Notes: generated by a model from the letters alone, not told the origin. Positions 1 through 7,101 are shown, counted from the stretch's first letter. The stretch is DNA of 64,000 bases from JAUVRX01 sp049664225 (GCA_049664225.1 JBATEX010000114.1:1-64000), one strand, 5' to 3'. Made by a program: numbers and translations.

Positions 1-21
1 GGTCCTGGGTGAACGAATATC

Positions 22-77
22 ATGTAGGGGCGGCCCTTGCGGCCGCCCGCGGGAGGGGGTAAACCCCTCCCCTACAT
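22..77. repeat. GC-rich palindromic repeat unit
   Basis: The outer arms ATGTAGGGG (22-30) and CCCCTACAT (69-77) are perfect inverted complements and enclose a smaller GC palindrome. Related GTAGGGG...CTTGC...CCCTCCC hairpins recur between genes near 23961, 32464, 34181, 35525, 45735-45943 and 46734, so this is a dispersed intergenic family and not a gene-specific terminator. Confidence 0.7.
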
Positions 78-103
78 TGAAGCGGCCCGACTTGTGCCGG
101 CCG
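77..103 (+). repeat. REP-like repeat, GAAGCGGCC...GCCGGCCG family
   Basis: This copy carries GAAGCGGCCCGACTTGTGCC followed by GGCCG. Close copies flank the second REP-associated transposase at 43472-43500 and 44136-44164. It lies directly downstream of the minus-strand CsoR-type gene. Confidence 0.65.
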
Positions 104-139
104 AAAGTGTGACAGGGCCGCCGTGACTTCGAGTTTCGA

Positions 140-439
140 TCAGCCGTAACGAGTCAGGAGACTCAGGACTTCCGAGACCTCCTCTCGAACTGCGGGTGTG
201 TCGCAGGAGTGCCCTGCGAGCCTACGGGCGACAGCACAGGAGATCTGGTCGCTAAAAGCCTTGTTGAGCGCTCCCCGGGCTGCGGCCAGCTGCTGGGCGA
301 TCCTCTCGCAGTCCTCGTCGTCAGAGATCATCTTCTGGATGCCGCGGAGCTGCCCTTCGACCCGAGCCAGTCGGGCGAGCAGGCGCTTCTTGTCCTCGAT
401 CGGAACGACAGCTTTTTTGACTGGTGATACGGAAGCCAT
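140..439 (-). CDS. CsoR/CstR/FrmR-family metal- or persulfide-sensing repressor (DUF156)
   Basis: A 99-residue all-helical DUF156 repressor. The family signature RLARVEGQLRGI lies at about residues 23-34. Cysteines are at 44, 68 and 79. The first aligns with the conserved N-terminal ligand of CsoR, but the second thiol falls 24 residues later, while copper CsoR uses a His 25 residues on. A pure Cu(I) site is therefore doubtful, and a two-thiol persulfide sensor like CstR is the better guess. It is the last gene of tusA-dsrE-csoR on the minus strand. The ATG has GGAAGGAAG upstream. A CsoR-type palindrome sits inside the operon promoter near 1408-1423, which suggests autoregulation. The family is certain; the inducer is inferred. 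Confidence 0.88.
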   Translation of the reverse strand: MASVSPVKKAVVPIEDKKRLLARLARVEGQLRGIQKMISDDEDCERIAQQLAAARGALNKAFSDQISCAVARRLAGHSCDTPAVREEVSEVLSLLTRYG

Positions 440-472
440 GGTCTTCCTTCCTGGCGCGTCAGATAGAGTGTG

Positions 473-1051
473 TCAGATAAAGAGATTCGTTCGGGACCTG
501 AGTGATTCTCCCAGGAACGCAGCCACGCCGGCTGGCTCGAGACCGTCCATGAGCTCCTCGTCCTGAATCCCCATCACATCCTTGGACATCTCGCAGGCCA
601 GCATTTTCACTCCCATTTCTCTGGCCATGTCGATCATCTCCTCGAGCGAAGAGACGTTGTTGTCTTTCATCATCTGGCGCAGCATCTTGGCGCCAACGCC
701 GAAGTAGTTCATCTTGGAAACAGGCAGCTGCGTAGAATTGCTCGGGCTCATGATAGACATCATCTTCTCGAACAAGCCCTTGCCAGCAAGATTGCTCTCC
801 TTCTTGAGGACACCCAGGCCCCAGAAGGTGAAGAACATGCTGACCTCCTGGCCAAGGGCCGCGGCGCCCGTGGCGATTACAAAGGCAGCTAGAACGCGGT
901 CGAGGTCGCCAGAGAAAACGATCAAGGCGACCATGTCGTCCGGCTGTGACTCCTCGAGGCTCTCCACGCGCTGCTCGACGGCTGCAAGCCGCTCCATCAG
1001 CTCGTTTGTATCGACTTTCCCGCTCGGGGTCGTAACATCACTTACCGACAT
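473..1051 (-). CDS. DsrE2-type sulfur carrier (DsrE/DsrF/DrsH-like)
   Basis: A 192-residue protein with an N-terminal coiled-coil-like stretch (about residues 14-37) followed by a DsrE2 fold: VALIVFSGDLDRVLAAFVIA, FFTFWGLGVL, and a conserved cysteine in LACEMSKDVMG (about residue 152). DsrE2 proteins are cytoplasmic carriers that hold persulfide sulfur on this cysteine and exchange it with TusA and rhodaneses. The gene sits 12 nt after tusA and 33 nt before the csoR-type gene, all on the minus strand, so one transcript is likely. The second copy at 4685-5218 shares FFTFWGLD and ACRMAMD. Sulfur transfer is inferred from family and context. Confidence 0.88.
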   Translation of the reverse strand: MSVSDVTTPSGKVDTNELMERLAAVEQRVESLEESQPDDMVALIVFSGDLDRVLAAFVIATGAAALGQEVSMFFTFWGLGVLKKESNLAGKGLFEKMMSIMSPSNSTQLPVSKMNYFGVGAKMLRQMMKDNNVSSLEEMIDMAREMGVKMLACEMSKDVMGIQDEELMDGLEPAGVAAFLGESLRSRTNLFI

Positions 1052-1063
1052 CTTGGCGCTCCT

Positions 1064-1318
1064 TCAACTGGTTTTCTGGATGAAGTGCAGGTATAGCTCT
1101 GTGCCGTCCTCGTCGACGGTCTCCTGTCCCAGAAGCTCGACGTTCTTGCCGATCTTGGCCCAGCCTTGAAAGTCCTTGATCGAGCCTCGGTCGGTGCTGA
1201 TGATCCTGAGCACCTGCCCCTCGGTCAACTCGCCGATCTTCTTGCGGGCCTTGACCACGGGCATGGGGCAGTTCAGGCCCTTGGTGTCGAGAGTCTCGTC
1301 GTAGTGGAGATCATTCAT
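1064..1318 (-). CDS. tusA: TusA-family sulfurtransferase
   Basis: An 84-residue SirA/TusA protein with the diagnostic motif LDTKGLNCPMPVVKARKKI at about residues 10-28. The cysteine of NCPMP is the persulfide-carrying residue. TusA proteins hand sulfane sulfur between rhodaneses, DsrE-type carriers and end users such as tRNA thiolation or sulfur oxidation. It is the first gene of the minus-strand tusA-dsrE2-csoR unit. Its promoter (TTGACA 1424-1429, TAGATT 1400-1405, minus strand) overlaps that of the divergent rhodanese-MBL gene. Grouping with DsrE2 and rhodanese points to sulfur oxidation or detoxification more than to tRNA modification. Confidence 0.93.
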   Translation of the reverse strand: MNDLHYDETLDTKGLNCPMPVVKARKKIGELTEGQVLRIISTDRGSIKDFQGWAKIGKNVELLGQETVDEDGTELYLHFIQKTS

Positions 1319-1396
1319 GAGTCGTGTCCTCTCTTGCCGCAGATACGGCGGCCAAATCCCAGGTAGATTTGCTTCGTTGCGAGTGCTGAAGCTGCG

Positions 1397-1429
1397 TTGA
1401 ATCTAGGATACCCCTGGTGGTATTGTCAA
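1397..1429. promoter_or_regulatory. Overlapping divergent promoters with a CsoR-type operator in the shared spacer
   Basis: On the minus strand, TTGACA (1429-1424) and TAGATT (1405-1400) are 18 nt apart and serve tusA-dsrE2-csoR. On the plus strand, TTGAAT (1397-1402) and TATTGT (1421-1426) are also 18 nt apart and serve the rhodanese-MBL gene. The common spacer contains the imperfect palindrome ATACCCC-TG-GTGGTAT (1408-1423), which resembles the TACCC/GGGTA operators of CsoR/CstR repressors. A repressor bound here would block both promoters. The elements are read directly; the regulator assignment is inferred. Confidence 0.6.
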
Positions 1430-1525
1430 GCGGCCCTTGATTCAGTAGAAGGATGGAAATGTTGTCGCCGCGGCGAGTCGATCCAGGGCTCGTTGGGATC
1501 CGAAGCAATCGAGGAGGATGAAACC

Positions 1526-2758
1526 ATGACCCCAGCCGATTCCTCAGTCACAGAATGGCAGCCAGAGCAGCTTCTGGAGCATCTGGAACGGCAAGACGAC
1601 TTCTTTCTCTTCGACGTGCGCAACGAAGACGAGTACGAAAGTTGGAAGATCGAGGGGAAGAAGAAGATCCCCATGGTCAATGTGCCTTACTACGAGATGC
1701 TCGAAGTCGATGAGCACGACGATGTGGTCGACACATTCGTCGACTTCCTCGAGGGCAGCTGGGTGGGCAAGCTACCGAAGGACATGCCGATTCTGGCCGT
1801 CTGTGCGAAAGGGGATACCTCGGAGTTCGTCGCCGAGGCCATGCGGCGACTGGGTCTGGACGCCTTCAACATGGCGGGTGGCACCAAGGCCTGGGGTGAC
1901 TTCTATCACGTGCGAGCCATCGAGGAGACGGAGCATCGCAGCGTGTACCAGATCAGTCGTCCGGCGAGGGGCTGCCTGAGCTATCTCATCGGCAGTGCCG
2001 GCGAGGCCGCGATCATCGATCCACTGCGGCATGAGCAGCACTACCTCGATCTGGCGGCTGAGAAGGGGCTCGAGATCGTCATGGTGCTGGACACCCACGG
2101 CCATGCGGACCACATCAGCGGCGGCCCCGCGATCGCCGAACATTCCCGTGCCCCGTACTATCTGCACCCCTATGATGGGATTCATCCCATTGACGTGCTG
2201 CCAGCCAAGATCCCGTACCTGTTCGTTCATGACGAGCAGGAGTTCAAGGTGGGTGAGTGCACGATCCACACGTTTCACATTCCGGGTCACACCTTGGGCA
2301 ATCTGGCGTATCTGCTGGACGGCAAGTACCTGTTCACTGGCGACAGCATCTTCATCAAGTCGATCGCGCGCCCCGATCTGGGCGGCCATGGGGACACCTG
2401 GGCCCCGATCCACTACCAGTCGCTGCGCCGGCTCCTGGAACTGTCAGGGGATGTCATGGTCCTGCCGGCGCACTTCAGCACTCTGGCCGAGGAGAATGGA
2501 GAGGGCCTCTTCGCGGAGCCTCTCGGGGACTTGAAGAAGGTCAACGACGGGCTTCTGATGGTCCAAAAAGGGGAGGAGGCCTTCGTCAGCTACATCCTTG
2601 CAAGTCTGCCCAAGTTCCCGAAGGAGTACATCGAGATCAAGCGAGTCAACGCAGGTCTCCTGGAGGTCGGAGAAGCCAAGGCCTCGGAGCTCGAGCTGGG
2701 CAAGAATGTTTGTGCCCTGTCAGAAGCCTACGAAGACGACGAGGCGGCGGCCGGCTGA
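1526..2758 (+). CDS. Rhodanese - metallo-beta-lactamase fusion (persulfide dioxygenase-like)
   Basis: A 410-residue two-domain protein. Residues about 10-135 form a rhodanese domain with FLFDVRNEDEYESW and the active-site loop AVCAKGDTSEF, whose Cys carries persulfide. Residues about 145-390 form an MBL fold with THGHADHISGG, HIPGHTLGN and FTGDSIF, matching the metal ligands of ETHE1/glyoxalase II-like enzymes. Linked domains of this kind oxidise or hydrolyse glutathione or protein persulfides in sulfide detoxification. The ATG at 1526 is preceded by GAGGAGGATGAAACC; an upstream in-frame TTG at 1397 falls inside the promoter and is not used here. It is divergent from tusA. The exact thiol substrate cannot be read. 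Confidence 0.9.
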   Translation: MTPADSSVTEWQPEQLLEHLERQDDFFLFDVRNEDEYESWKIEGKKKIPMVNVPYYEMLEVDEHDDVVDTFVDFLEGSWVGKLPKDMPILAVCAKGDTSEFVAEAMRRLGLDAFNMAGGTKAWGDFYHVRAIEETEHRSVYQISRPARGCLSYLIGSAGEAAIIDPLRHEQHYLDLAAEKGLEIVMVLDTHGHADHISGGPAIAEHSRAPYYLHPYDGIHPIDVLPAKIPYLFVHDEQEFKVGECTIHTFHIPGHTLGNLAYLLDGKYLFTGDSIFIKSIARPDLGGHGDTWAPIHYQSLRRLLELSGDVMVLPAHFSTLAEENGEGLFAEPLGDLKKVNDGLLMVQKGEEAFVSYILASLPKFPKEYIEIKRVNAGLLEVGEAKASELELGKNVCALSEAYEDDEAAAG

Positions 2759-2813
2759 GCCCGGGCTACGATCTTGTTTCGAGTTGGCTCCCCGCCTTGA
2801 AACCAAGACGGCC

Positions 2814-2831
2814 CGAGGTCGTGAGACCTCG
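2814..2831. terminator. Short hairpin between convergent genes
   Basis: CGAGGTC-GTGA-GACCTCG gives a 7-bp stem with a tetraloop, placed between the convergent rhodanese-MBL gene and the diheme cytochrome gene. It has no T tract, so it is at best a weak or factor-assisted terminator. Confidence 0.3.
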
Positions 2832-2866
2832 AGCCGCTCGGGTCGTCCGATCACCACTTCTGGCAA

Positions 2867-3259
2867 TCAGTCGTTGCTGTCGGGCTGTTCCGTCTCTGCT
2901 GCCGGCGGTTCCGGATGAGGCGCCATGAGGTACTCTCGCAGACCTTCCATGTCGGTGGCGAGTGACTGATACTGCTTGCCCTGCTTGGTCAGCTTGGCAG
3001 ATCCAGGCTTGCGTACATGGCAGGCTGTGCACTTACCGAAATCCTGCGTTACGTGGTCATATCCGTCGAATGAGCCCATGAGCTCGTAGTATTTGCCCTC
3101 GTCGGTCATCAATTTGCTGCCGGGCTTGTCATGGCAGACCGTGCAGGCGGCTTCTTCCTTGTCGGCGATCGCCTTGGTGGCAAAAGCCGAGCCGGCGGGA
3201 ATCAGCTGTGCAGCCAACGTTATGGCAGTGATACCAGCGATGATCCATAGTTTCTTCAT
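2867..3259 (-). CDS. Periplasmic diheme c-type cytochrome
   Basis: A 130-residue protein with a Sec signal peptide (residues about 1-28, ending near GSAFA) and two CxxCH heme motifs, CTVCH and CTACH, each followed by similar text (KPGSKLMTDEGKYYELM and KPGSAKLTKQGKQY). The protein therefore looks like an internally duplicated monoheme unit. The C-terminus is acidic and proline-rich. It follows the FadL-type gene on the same strand by 43 nt, and a hairpin (3274-3294) ends next to its AGGAG ribosome-binding site. It likely shuttles electrons in the periplasm; partner proteins are not evident from sequence alone. Confidence 0.85.
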   Translation of the reverse strand: MKKLWIIAGITAITLAAQLIPAGSAFATKAIADKEEAACTVCHDKPGSKLMTDEGKYYELMGSFDGYDHVTQDFGKCTACHVRKPGSAKLTKQGKQYQSLATDMEGLREYLMAPHPEPPAAETEQPDSND

Positions 3260-3273
3260 GATCTTGGTCTCCT

Positions 3274-3294
3274 GAGGAGCCTAGGAGGCTCCTC
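3274..3294. promoter_or_regulatory. Stem-loop just before the ribosome-binding site of the diheme cytochrome gene
   Basis: GAGGAGCC-TAGGA-GGCTCCTC forms an 8-bp perfect stem. On the minus-strand transcript its 3' arm ends directly before AGGAGACC, the ribosome-binding site of the cytochrome gene. The CTCC of the stem could also pair with that AGGAG, so it may be an intercistronic stabiliser or a translational control hairpin. Confidence 0.45.
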
Positions 3295-3302
3295 GCTTGT
3301 CA

Positions 3303-4622
3303 TCATTTCCTCGCCCAGGCCCACGAAACGCCGAAAGCGGCAGTCCACTGACTGTGCTCGACGGTCGTTCCGGGACCGAAGGGATTCACCTGGGGATCGG
3401 GATTGTTGTTCGTTTGTGACACGTTGAAGGCGCGTTCGATTCCGAACTCATAGGTGATGCTTCCAGCCAGGTAACTGAAGCCGAAGGAGAGGTGATCTTC
3501 GACATTGGCGGGAAACAGCGGGTTGAGGGTGTCATCGGGAACCGGATTCTCGCCGTAGTTGTAGCCGGCCCTCAGGGTCAGCGTGTCGTTCACCCGGTAG
3601 TCGGCGCCTAAAGCGTAGACCCATTGATCCTTCCAATTGAAGACAAAGGGCAGAACCACTTCGTTGAACGGCGGCGGCAAGGGAGTGTCTGGGTTCTTGC
3701 CTGTGACCGTGATGGTGTCGATGGCGTCGTCCCAGTAGTTCTTCTTGATATCGAGGGCCAGTATCCATCGGTCGTTGGGTCGCAGGGCGAAGCCGACGCC
3801 GGCTTGGGCCGCGAACGTGAATCCGTCCACCTCAGCTTCGTACCCGACCTTCTGTCCGATGAACGGGAATCCGTTGTAGTTGACCGCCAGGTCCCCGCCG
3901 GTAAAGTCGCTCTGGGTCTCAGTCTGGTAGATGGCGCCGACGGAGAACTTGGGTGTCGCTCGCCACATCCATCCCAGACGGAAGTTGTACTGGAGACCGC
4001 CAGCCGTACCCATTTCTACACCAGGAAAGCTGAAGGCCGGGTTCTCGGTATTGAAGAACGAGGTCTCGGGGTAGAACGCGAAAGCGACATCCGCGTAGCC
4101 GACGTTGGCTGCAAGGCCAATCGACATGTCTTCGTTGATGGCGTACGAAACGGTTGGGACAAGGGTTCCGAAGCGGACCTCGCTGTCCGTCTTGTCCTGG
4201 GTGCCGAAGAAGGTGTTCGTGTTCTTGAACGTGGCACCCATTCCTCCCTGGGCTACCATTCCAATCCCCCAGGACCACGGCGACTCTTTGCCGGCACGCA
4301 CGTAGGCGAAGGAGGGCAGCGGAAAGTAGCTGCTCTCGGAGTCGATAGGCGACGGATTGGCCATGTTCTCGAAGGTCAGCGATGGAACCAGCACCGCGAG
4401 GTTGGCCGTAAAGTGATTTCCCTGGAGTTGAGAGATGCCGGCCGGGTTGAAGTTAATCGCCAGGCTCCGGTCCGAAATGGCGAGATTGGCGCCACCTCGA
4501 CCCAAGGTCTCTGCTCCATAGGCGGTGAGGTACATTCCGTTGGTGGCGGGCAGCTGAGCCGGGACCACCAGAGCCATGGCCAGCAAGAGTAGCGGCCAGG
4601 CTCGACTGATTCGCGTGTGCAT
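3303..4622 (-). CDS. FadL/OmpP1/TodX-family outer-membrane transporter
   Basis: A 439-residue beta-barrel with an N-terminal signal peptide (about residues 1-26) and the FadL N-terminal motif YGAETLGRGGANLAISDRSL followed by INFNPAGISQL. Alternating aromatic/hydrophobic strands run to a terminal SWAWARK. FadL-type channels pass hydrophobic molecules such as fatty acids or aromatics across the outer membrane. In sulfur oxidisers relatives occur beside sulfur genes, so uptake of elemental or organic sulfur is possible here, but that is inference. The ATG at 4622 is chosen because CAGGAG lies just upstream and the signal peptide begins there. It lies between a DsrE2 gene and a diheme cytochrome gene, all on the minus strand. 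Confidence 0.88.
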   Translation of the reverse strand: MHTRISRAWPLLLLAMALVVPAQLPATNGMYLTAYGAETLGRGGANLAISDRSLAINFNPAGISQLQGNHFTANLAVLVPSLTFENMANPSPIDSESSYFPLPSFAYVRAGKESPWSWGIGMVAQGGMGATFKNTNTFFGTQDKTDSEVRFGTLVPTVSYAINEDMSIGLAANVGYADVAFAFYPETSFFNTENPAFSFPGVEMGTAGGLQYNFRLGWMWRATPKFSVGAIYQTETQSDFTGGDLAVNYNGFPFIGQKVGYEAEVDGFTFAAQAGVGFALRPNDRWILALDIKKNYWDDAIDTITVTGKNPDTPLPPPFNEVVLPFVFNWKDQWVYALGADYRVNDTLTLRAGYNYGENPVPDDTLNPLFPANVEDHLSFGFSYLAGSITYEFGIERAFNVSQTNNNPDPQVNPFGPGTTVEHSQWTAAFGVSWAWARK

Positions 4623-4655
4623 GTCTGTCTCCTGAAAAATCCGTTGCTCGATGAT

Positions 4656-4670
4656 TTGGGATGATCCCAA
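4656..4670. promoter_or_regulatory. 15-bp operator-like palindrome before the FadL gene
   Basis: TTGGGAT-G-ATCCCAA is a perfect palindrome with a one-base centre, too tight for a hairpin and typical of a dimeric repressor site. It lies in the 62-nt gap between the DsrE2 stop and the FadL start. The cognate regulator is unknown. Confidence 0.4.
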
Positions 4671-4684
4671 TCAGGGCAACGGAA

Positions 4685-5218
4685 TCAGATGAAGATGATC
4701 TGGGCTCCGGCGCTCTTGTCGTAGAAATCCATCACCGTGAGGACCTCATCGACCTGCGGCACCAGGTCCTTCTCCTCCAGCTTGAACATGTCCATTGCCA
4801 TGCGACAGGCGTAGAGCTCGGCGCCGCTGTCGGAGAGAATCTCGATGAATTCCCGCACCGGCGGGATCTCGAGGTCGTCCATCTGCTTCTTCATCATCTT
4901 GGTGGCCATGGCTTCCATTCCAGGCAGCCCGCCGACCATGGTAGGCATTGGCATGGAAGGATTGCCGACCGTCGCGACGTGAAGGCTGTCGATCTTCTTC
5001 TCGGTGATGATGTCGAGCCCCCAGAAGGTGAAGAACACCATGGCCTCGATGCCCATCATGCGGGCCCCATTGGCCATCACCAGGCCGGGATAGGCCATGT
5101 CGAGGGTACCCTTGGAACAGATGATGCTCACCCGTTCAATCGGCTCTCGCTCGGGCTTCGTCTCCTCTGTCGTGGCTTGTCCAGTGGTCACGGCTTCGTC
5201 GATTGTCGTCGTTGTCAT
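4685..5218 (-). CDS. DsrE2-type sulfur carrier, second copy
   Basis: A 177-residue DsrE/DsrF-like protein. A low-complexity Thr-rich N-terminus (residues 1-28) precedes RVSIICSKGTLDMAYPGLVMA, FFTFWGLDII, a Met/Pro-rich loop and the conserved cysteine in LYACRMAMDMF (about residue 140). It is related to, but clearly diverged from, the 473-1051 protein. A likely role is persulfide relay between the SQR-like enzyme, the DsrC-like carrier and rhodaneses. It lies in the minus-strand run SQR-like, DsrC-like, DsrE2, FadL, diheme cytochrome. An extra cysteine in IICSKG could form a second reactive site, which is unusual. Confidence 0.87.
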   Translation of the reverse strand: MTTTTIDEAVTTGQATTEETKPEREPIERVSIICSKGTLDMAYPGLVMANGARMMGIEAMVFFTFWGLDIITEKKIDSLHVATVGNPSMPMPTMVGGLPGMEAMATKMMKKQMDDLEIPPVREFIEILSDSGAELYACRMAMDMFKLEEKDLVPQVDEVLTVMDFYDKSAGAQIIFI

Positions 5219-5291
5219 CAGTCGTCTCTCGTTCTTTCTTGAAGTCGAGCTCGATTGTCAAATCGACGCCCGGTTCGATTGGGTCTTTGGC

Positions 5292-5609
5292 TCAGATGCA
5301 GCCCTGGGGCTTGGGAAGGCCAGATACCATGGCTGCCAGCTTGCCTGGGCCCTTCGGAAACAGCTGATACAGCTCCTTCATATTGACGCCCGAGTTCTTG
5401 GAGATCCGACGCAGCCCAGGGGGTGTTCCCTGATTGGCCGCATCTTCTCGGCAGAAGGTGATGACCTTCCAGTGCTGGTCGCTGAGCGCGTCGATGCCGA
5501 TATCTTTGGCGATCGCCTCGGCCACCTCGGGTGTCCACTGGCTGCTGTCCACCAGAAAGCCCTCTTCGTTGACCTCGATGGACTGTCCGGCGTAATCGAC
5601 TACTGGCAT
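5292..5609 (-). CDS. DsrC/TusE-family sulfur carrier with a single C-terminal cysteine
   Basis: A 105-residue DsrC-fold protein ending GLPKPQGCI. The penultimate Cys104 is the strictly conserved CysA of the swinging C-terminal arm. The partner CysB, expected 11 residues earlier, is Ala93, so this protein cannot form the DsrC trisulfide and is TusE-like. One more cysteine lies in VITFCREDAA (Cys53). The start ATG at 5609 has AGGAGG seven bases upstream; an ATG 21 nt further up would place that Shine-Dalgarno inside the gene. No dsrAB sulfite reductase is in view. It likely accepts sulfur from TusA/DsrE carriers, or acts in regulation. Confidence 0.9.
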   Translation of the reverse strand: MPVVDYAGQSIEVNEEGFLVDSSQWTPEVAEAIAKDIGIDALSDQHWKVITFCREDAANQGTPPGLRRISKNSGVNMKELYQLFPKGPGKLAAMVSGLPKPQGCI

Positions 5610-5679
5610 GTTGATGCCTCCTTTCAACAACTGGTTGCAAATGAATCAAGTAGTGTGGTGGCGATTGATTCCGGATTTC

Positions 5680-6942
5680 TCAAGAGGCTAGCTCTGCGTC
5701 AGCCGTGAGCTTGGCTGGGCGCTTCTTGCCGACCATCGACATGTGGTTCGGTACCGGGATTGGATGGCCGGGAAGCAGGGCATGCCAGTAAACGTGTCGG
5801 AACATGAGCTTGCCCCAGTGGTTGAACTTGCTTTCCTTGAGGAGCGGGAACGGGCCCACCGTCGGGAGCGGGTAGACGCCCGGTAGCGGCTCCTGCTCAT
5901 AGTTGAAGTCGATCAGCATGGCCCTGCCGTAGCCGCTTTCGATGAAGCAGTTGGCATGGCCGTCGAAGACCGCTTTGGGGCTCTCGCCTTTGATGAGGTG
6001 CAGGACGTTGTCCACTACCACCTCGGCTTGAAAATGGGCAACCGAACCAGCCTTTGAAGTGGGCAGGTCCGTGGCGTCACCCAGCACGAAGATATTGTCG
6101 TGGTTGTCGGCGATCAGACTGTGCCGGTGGGTCGGAATGAAGGCCAGCTCGTCGCCGAGCCCTGACTCCTCGATGAACCCTGCTCCCATGTGGGTGGGGA
6201 TGGTGATCAACATGTCGAATGGGATCTCGCGCTCGTCGTACGAGCGCAGCACCTTGCGATCGACATCCACTTCGCTGGCGTTGTACTCGGCCTCGACTTT
6301 GATACCGCGGTCGTCGAGGATGCCGCCTAGGGCCTTCGCCGCGATGGGTTTGGTGAAAGCTCCGTCGAGAGGCGTGACGTAGGTCAGCTCGACGTTGTCC
6401 CGAATGCCCTTTTCGGTGAAGAACGACTCTGCGAGAAACGTTATCTCCAAGGGCGCTACCGGGCACTTGATCGGCATCTCGACGGTGTTGACCACGACCC
6501 GACCGCCTTCGAACTTCTTGAGGGCGTCGCGCAGGGCAACCGAGCCTTCCAGGGTGTAGAAGTCGAAAATGCTCTTCTGCCATTCGTCGCCGAGGAGGCC
6601 TGGGGTCTCTTCTGGGCGAATATGGGAGCCGGTCGCGATCACGAGGAGGTCGTAGGGTACTCTCTCGTCACCGTCGAGAATCACCTGGTTTTTGTCCGCA
6701 TCGACCCTCTGGACCGGACGCTGAATCCACTCGATTCCCTTGCCGAGAGTGCCTTTCCGGGGTCGGATGGTCTTTTCCGGTGTCTGCATCTCGAAAGGAA
6801 TGAAGATGAGATCGGGCTGGAACAAGTGGTCGGTGTCCGGGTCGATGATCTTCAGTGACCAATCGGAGGGGAGCTTCCTTCGAAGCATGTTGGCGACGGT
6901 TGTGCCTGCTGTGCCGGCTCCCAGAATGACTAAGTTCTTCAT
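5680..6942 (-). CDS. Sulfide:quinone oxidoreductase-like FAD flavoprotein
   Basis: A 420-residue two-dinucleotide-fold flavoprotein. N-terminal FAD motif GAGTAGTTVANML (residues 8-20), second fold ATGSHIRP (about 103-110), FAD-binding VLGDATDLP (about 287-294). Cys160 in MPIKCPVAPLEI and Cys332 in GHANCFIESG match the two redox cysteines of SQR, and the C-terminus has an amphipathic SQR-like tail. SQR oxidises sulfide to zero-valent sulfur and reduces quinone at the membrane. The ATG at 6942 has AAAGGAAATTCA upstream. A near-perfect sigma-54 promoter lies at 6984-7000. It likely begins the operon with the DsrC-like and DsrE2 genes. Subtype not assigned. Confidence 0.85.
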   Translation of the reverse strand: MKNLVILGAGTAGTTVANMLRRKLPSDWSLKIIDPDTDHLFQPDLIFIPFEMQTPEKTIRPRKGTLGKGIEWIQRPVQRVDADKNQVILDGDERVPYDLLVIATGSHIRPEETPGLLGDEWQKSIFDFYTLEGSVALRDALKKFEGGRVVVNTVEMPIKCPVAPLEITFLAESFFTEKGIRDNVELTYVTPLDGAFTKPIAAKALGGILDDRGIKVEAEYNASEVDVDRKVLRSYDEREIPFDMLITIPTHMGAGFIEESGLGDELAFIPTHRHSLIADNHDNIFVLGDATDLPTSKAGSVAHFQAEVVVDNVLHLIKGESPKAVFDGHANCFIESGYGRAMLIDFNYEQEPLPGVYPLPTVGPFPLLKESKFNHWGKLMFRHVYWHALLPGHPIPVPNHMSMVGKKRPAKLTADAELAS

Positions 6943-6983
6943 TGAATTTCCTTTCTCTCGATCCCTACTCGCCCCGTGGTAAA

Positions 6984-7000
6984 AGCAGGGCCCGTGCCAG
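6984..7000 (-). promoter_or_regulatory. Sigma-54 (-24/-12) promoter of the SQR-like operon
   Basis: On the minus strand CTGGCACGGGCCCTGCT matches the RpoN consensus, with GG and GC separated by exactly ten bases. Transcription would start near 6973, leaving a leader of about 30 nt before the ATG at 6942. The sigma-54 activator gene lies immediately upstream on the same strand. Confidence 0.8.
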
Positions 7001-7042
7001 AATTGCAAACTCATGATTCAAAAGGGTTTATCCTCGTCTCAA

Positions 7043-7101
7043 CGTTTTGCGGCTCGCTATGCAAAACGGTTTGTTTCACGCGGGCGCTTCAATTGAAACG
7101 C
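7043..7101. promoter_or_regulatory. Candidate enhancer (UAS) sites for the sigma-54 activator
   Basis: Two inverted repeats lie 45-115 nt upstream of the sigma-54 promoter: CGTTTTGC (7043-7050) with GCAAAACG (7061-7068), and the near-perfect palindrome GCGCTTCAATTGAAACGC (7084-7101). The spacing suits an enhancer-binding Fis-type HTH dimer. Binding is inferred. Confidence 0.5.

Noticed and set aside
3624..4592. Long open frame on the plus strand opposite the FadL gene
   Set aside because: It is antisense to a clear outer-membrane protein, lacks a ribosome-binding site and shows no domain; a by-product of high GC content.
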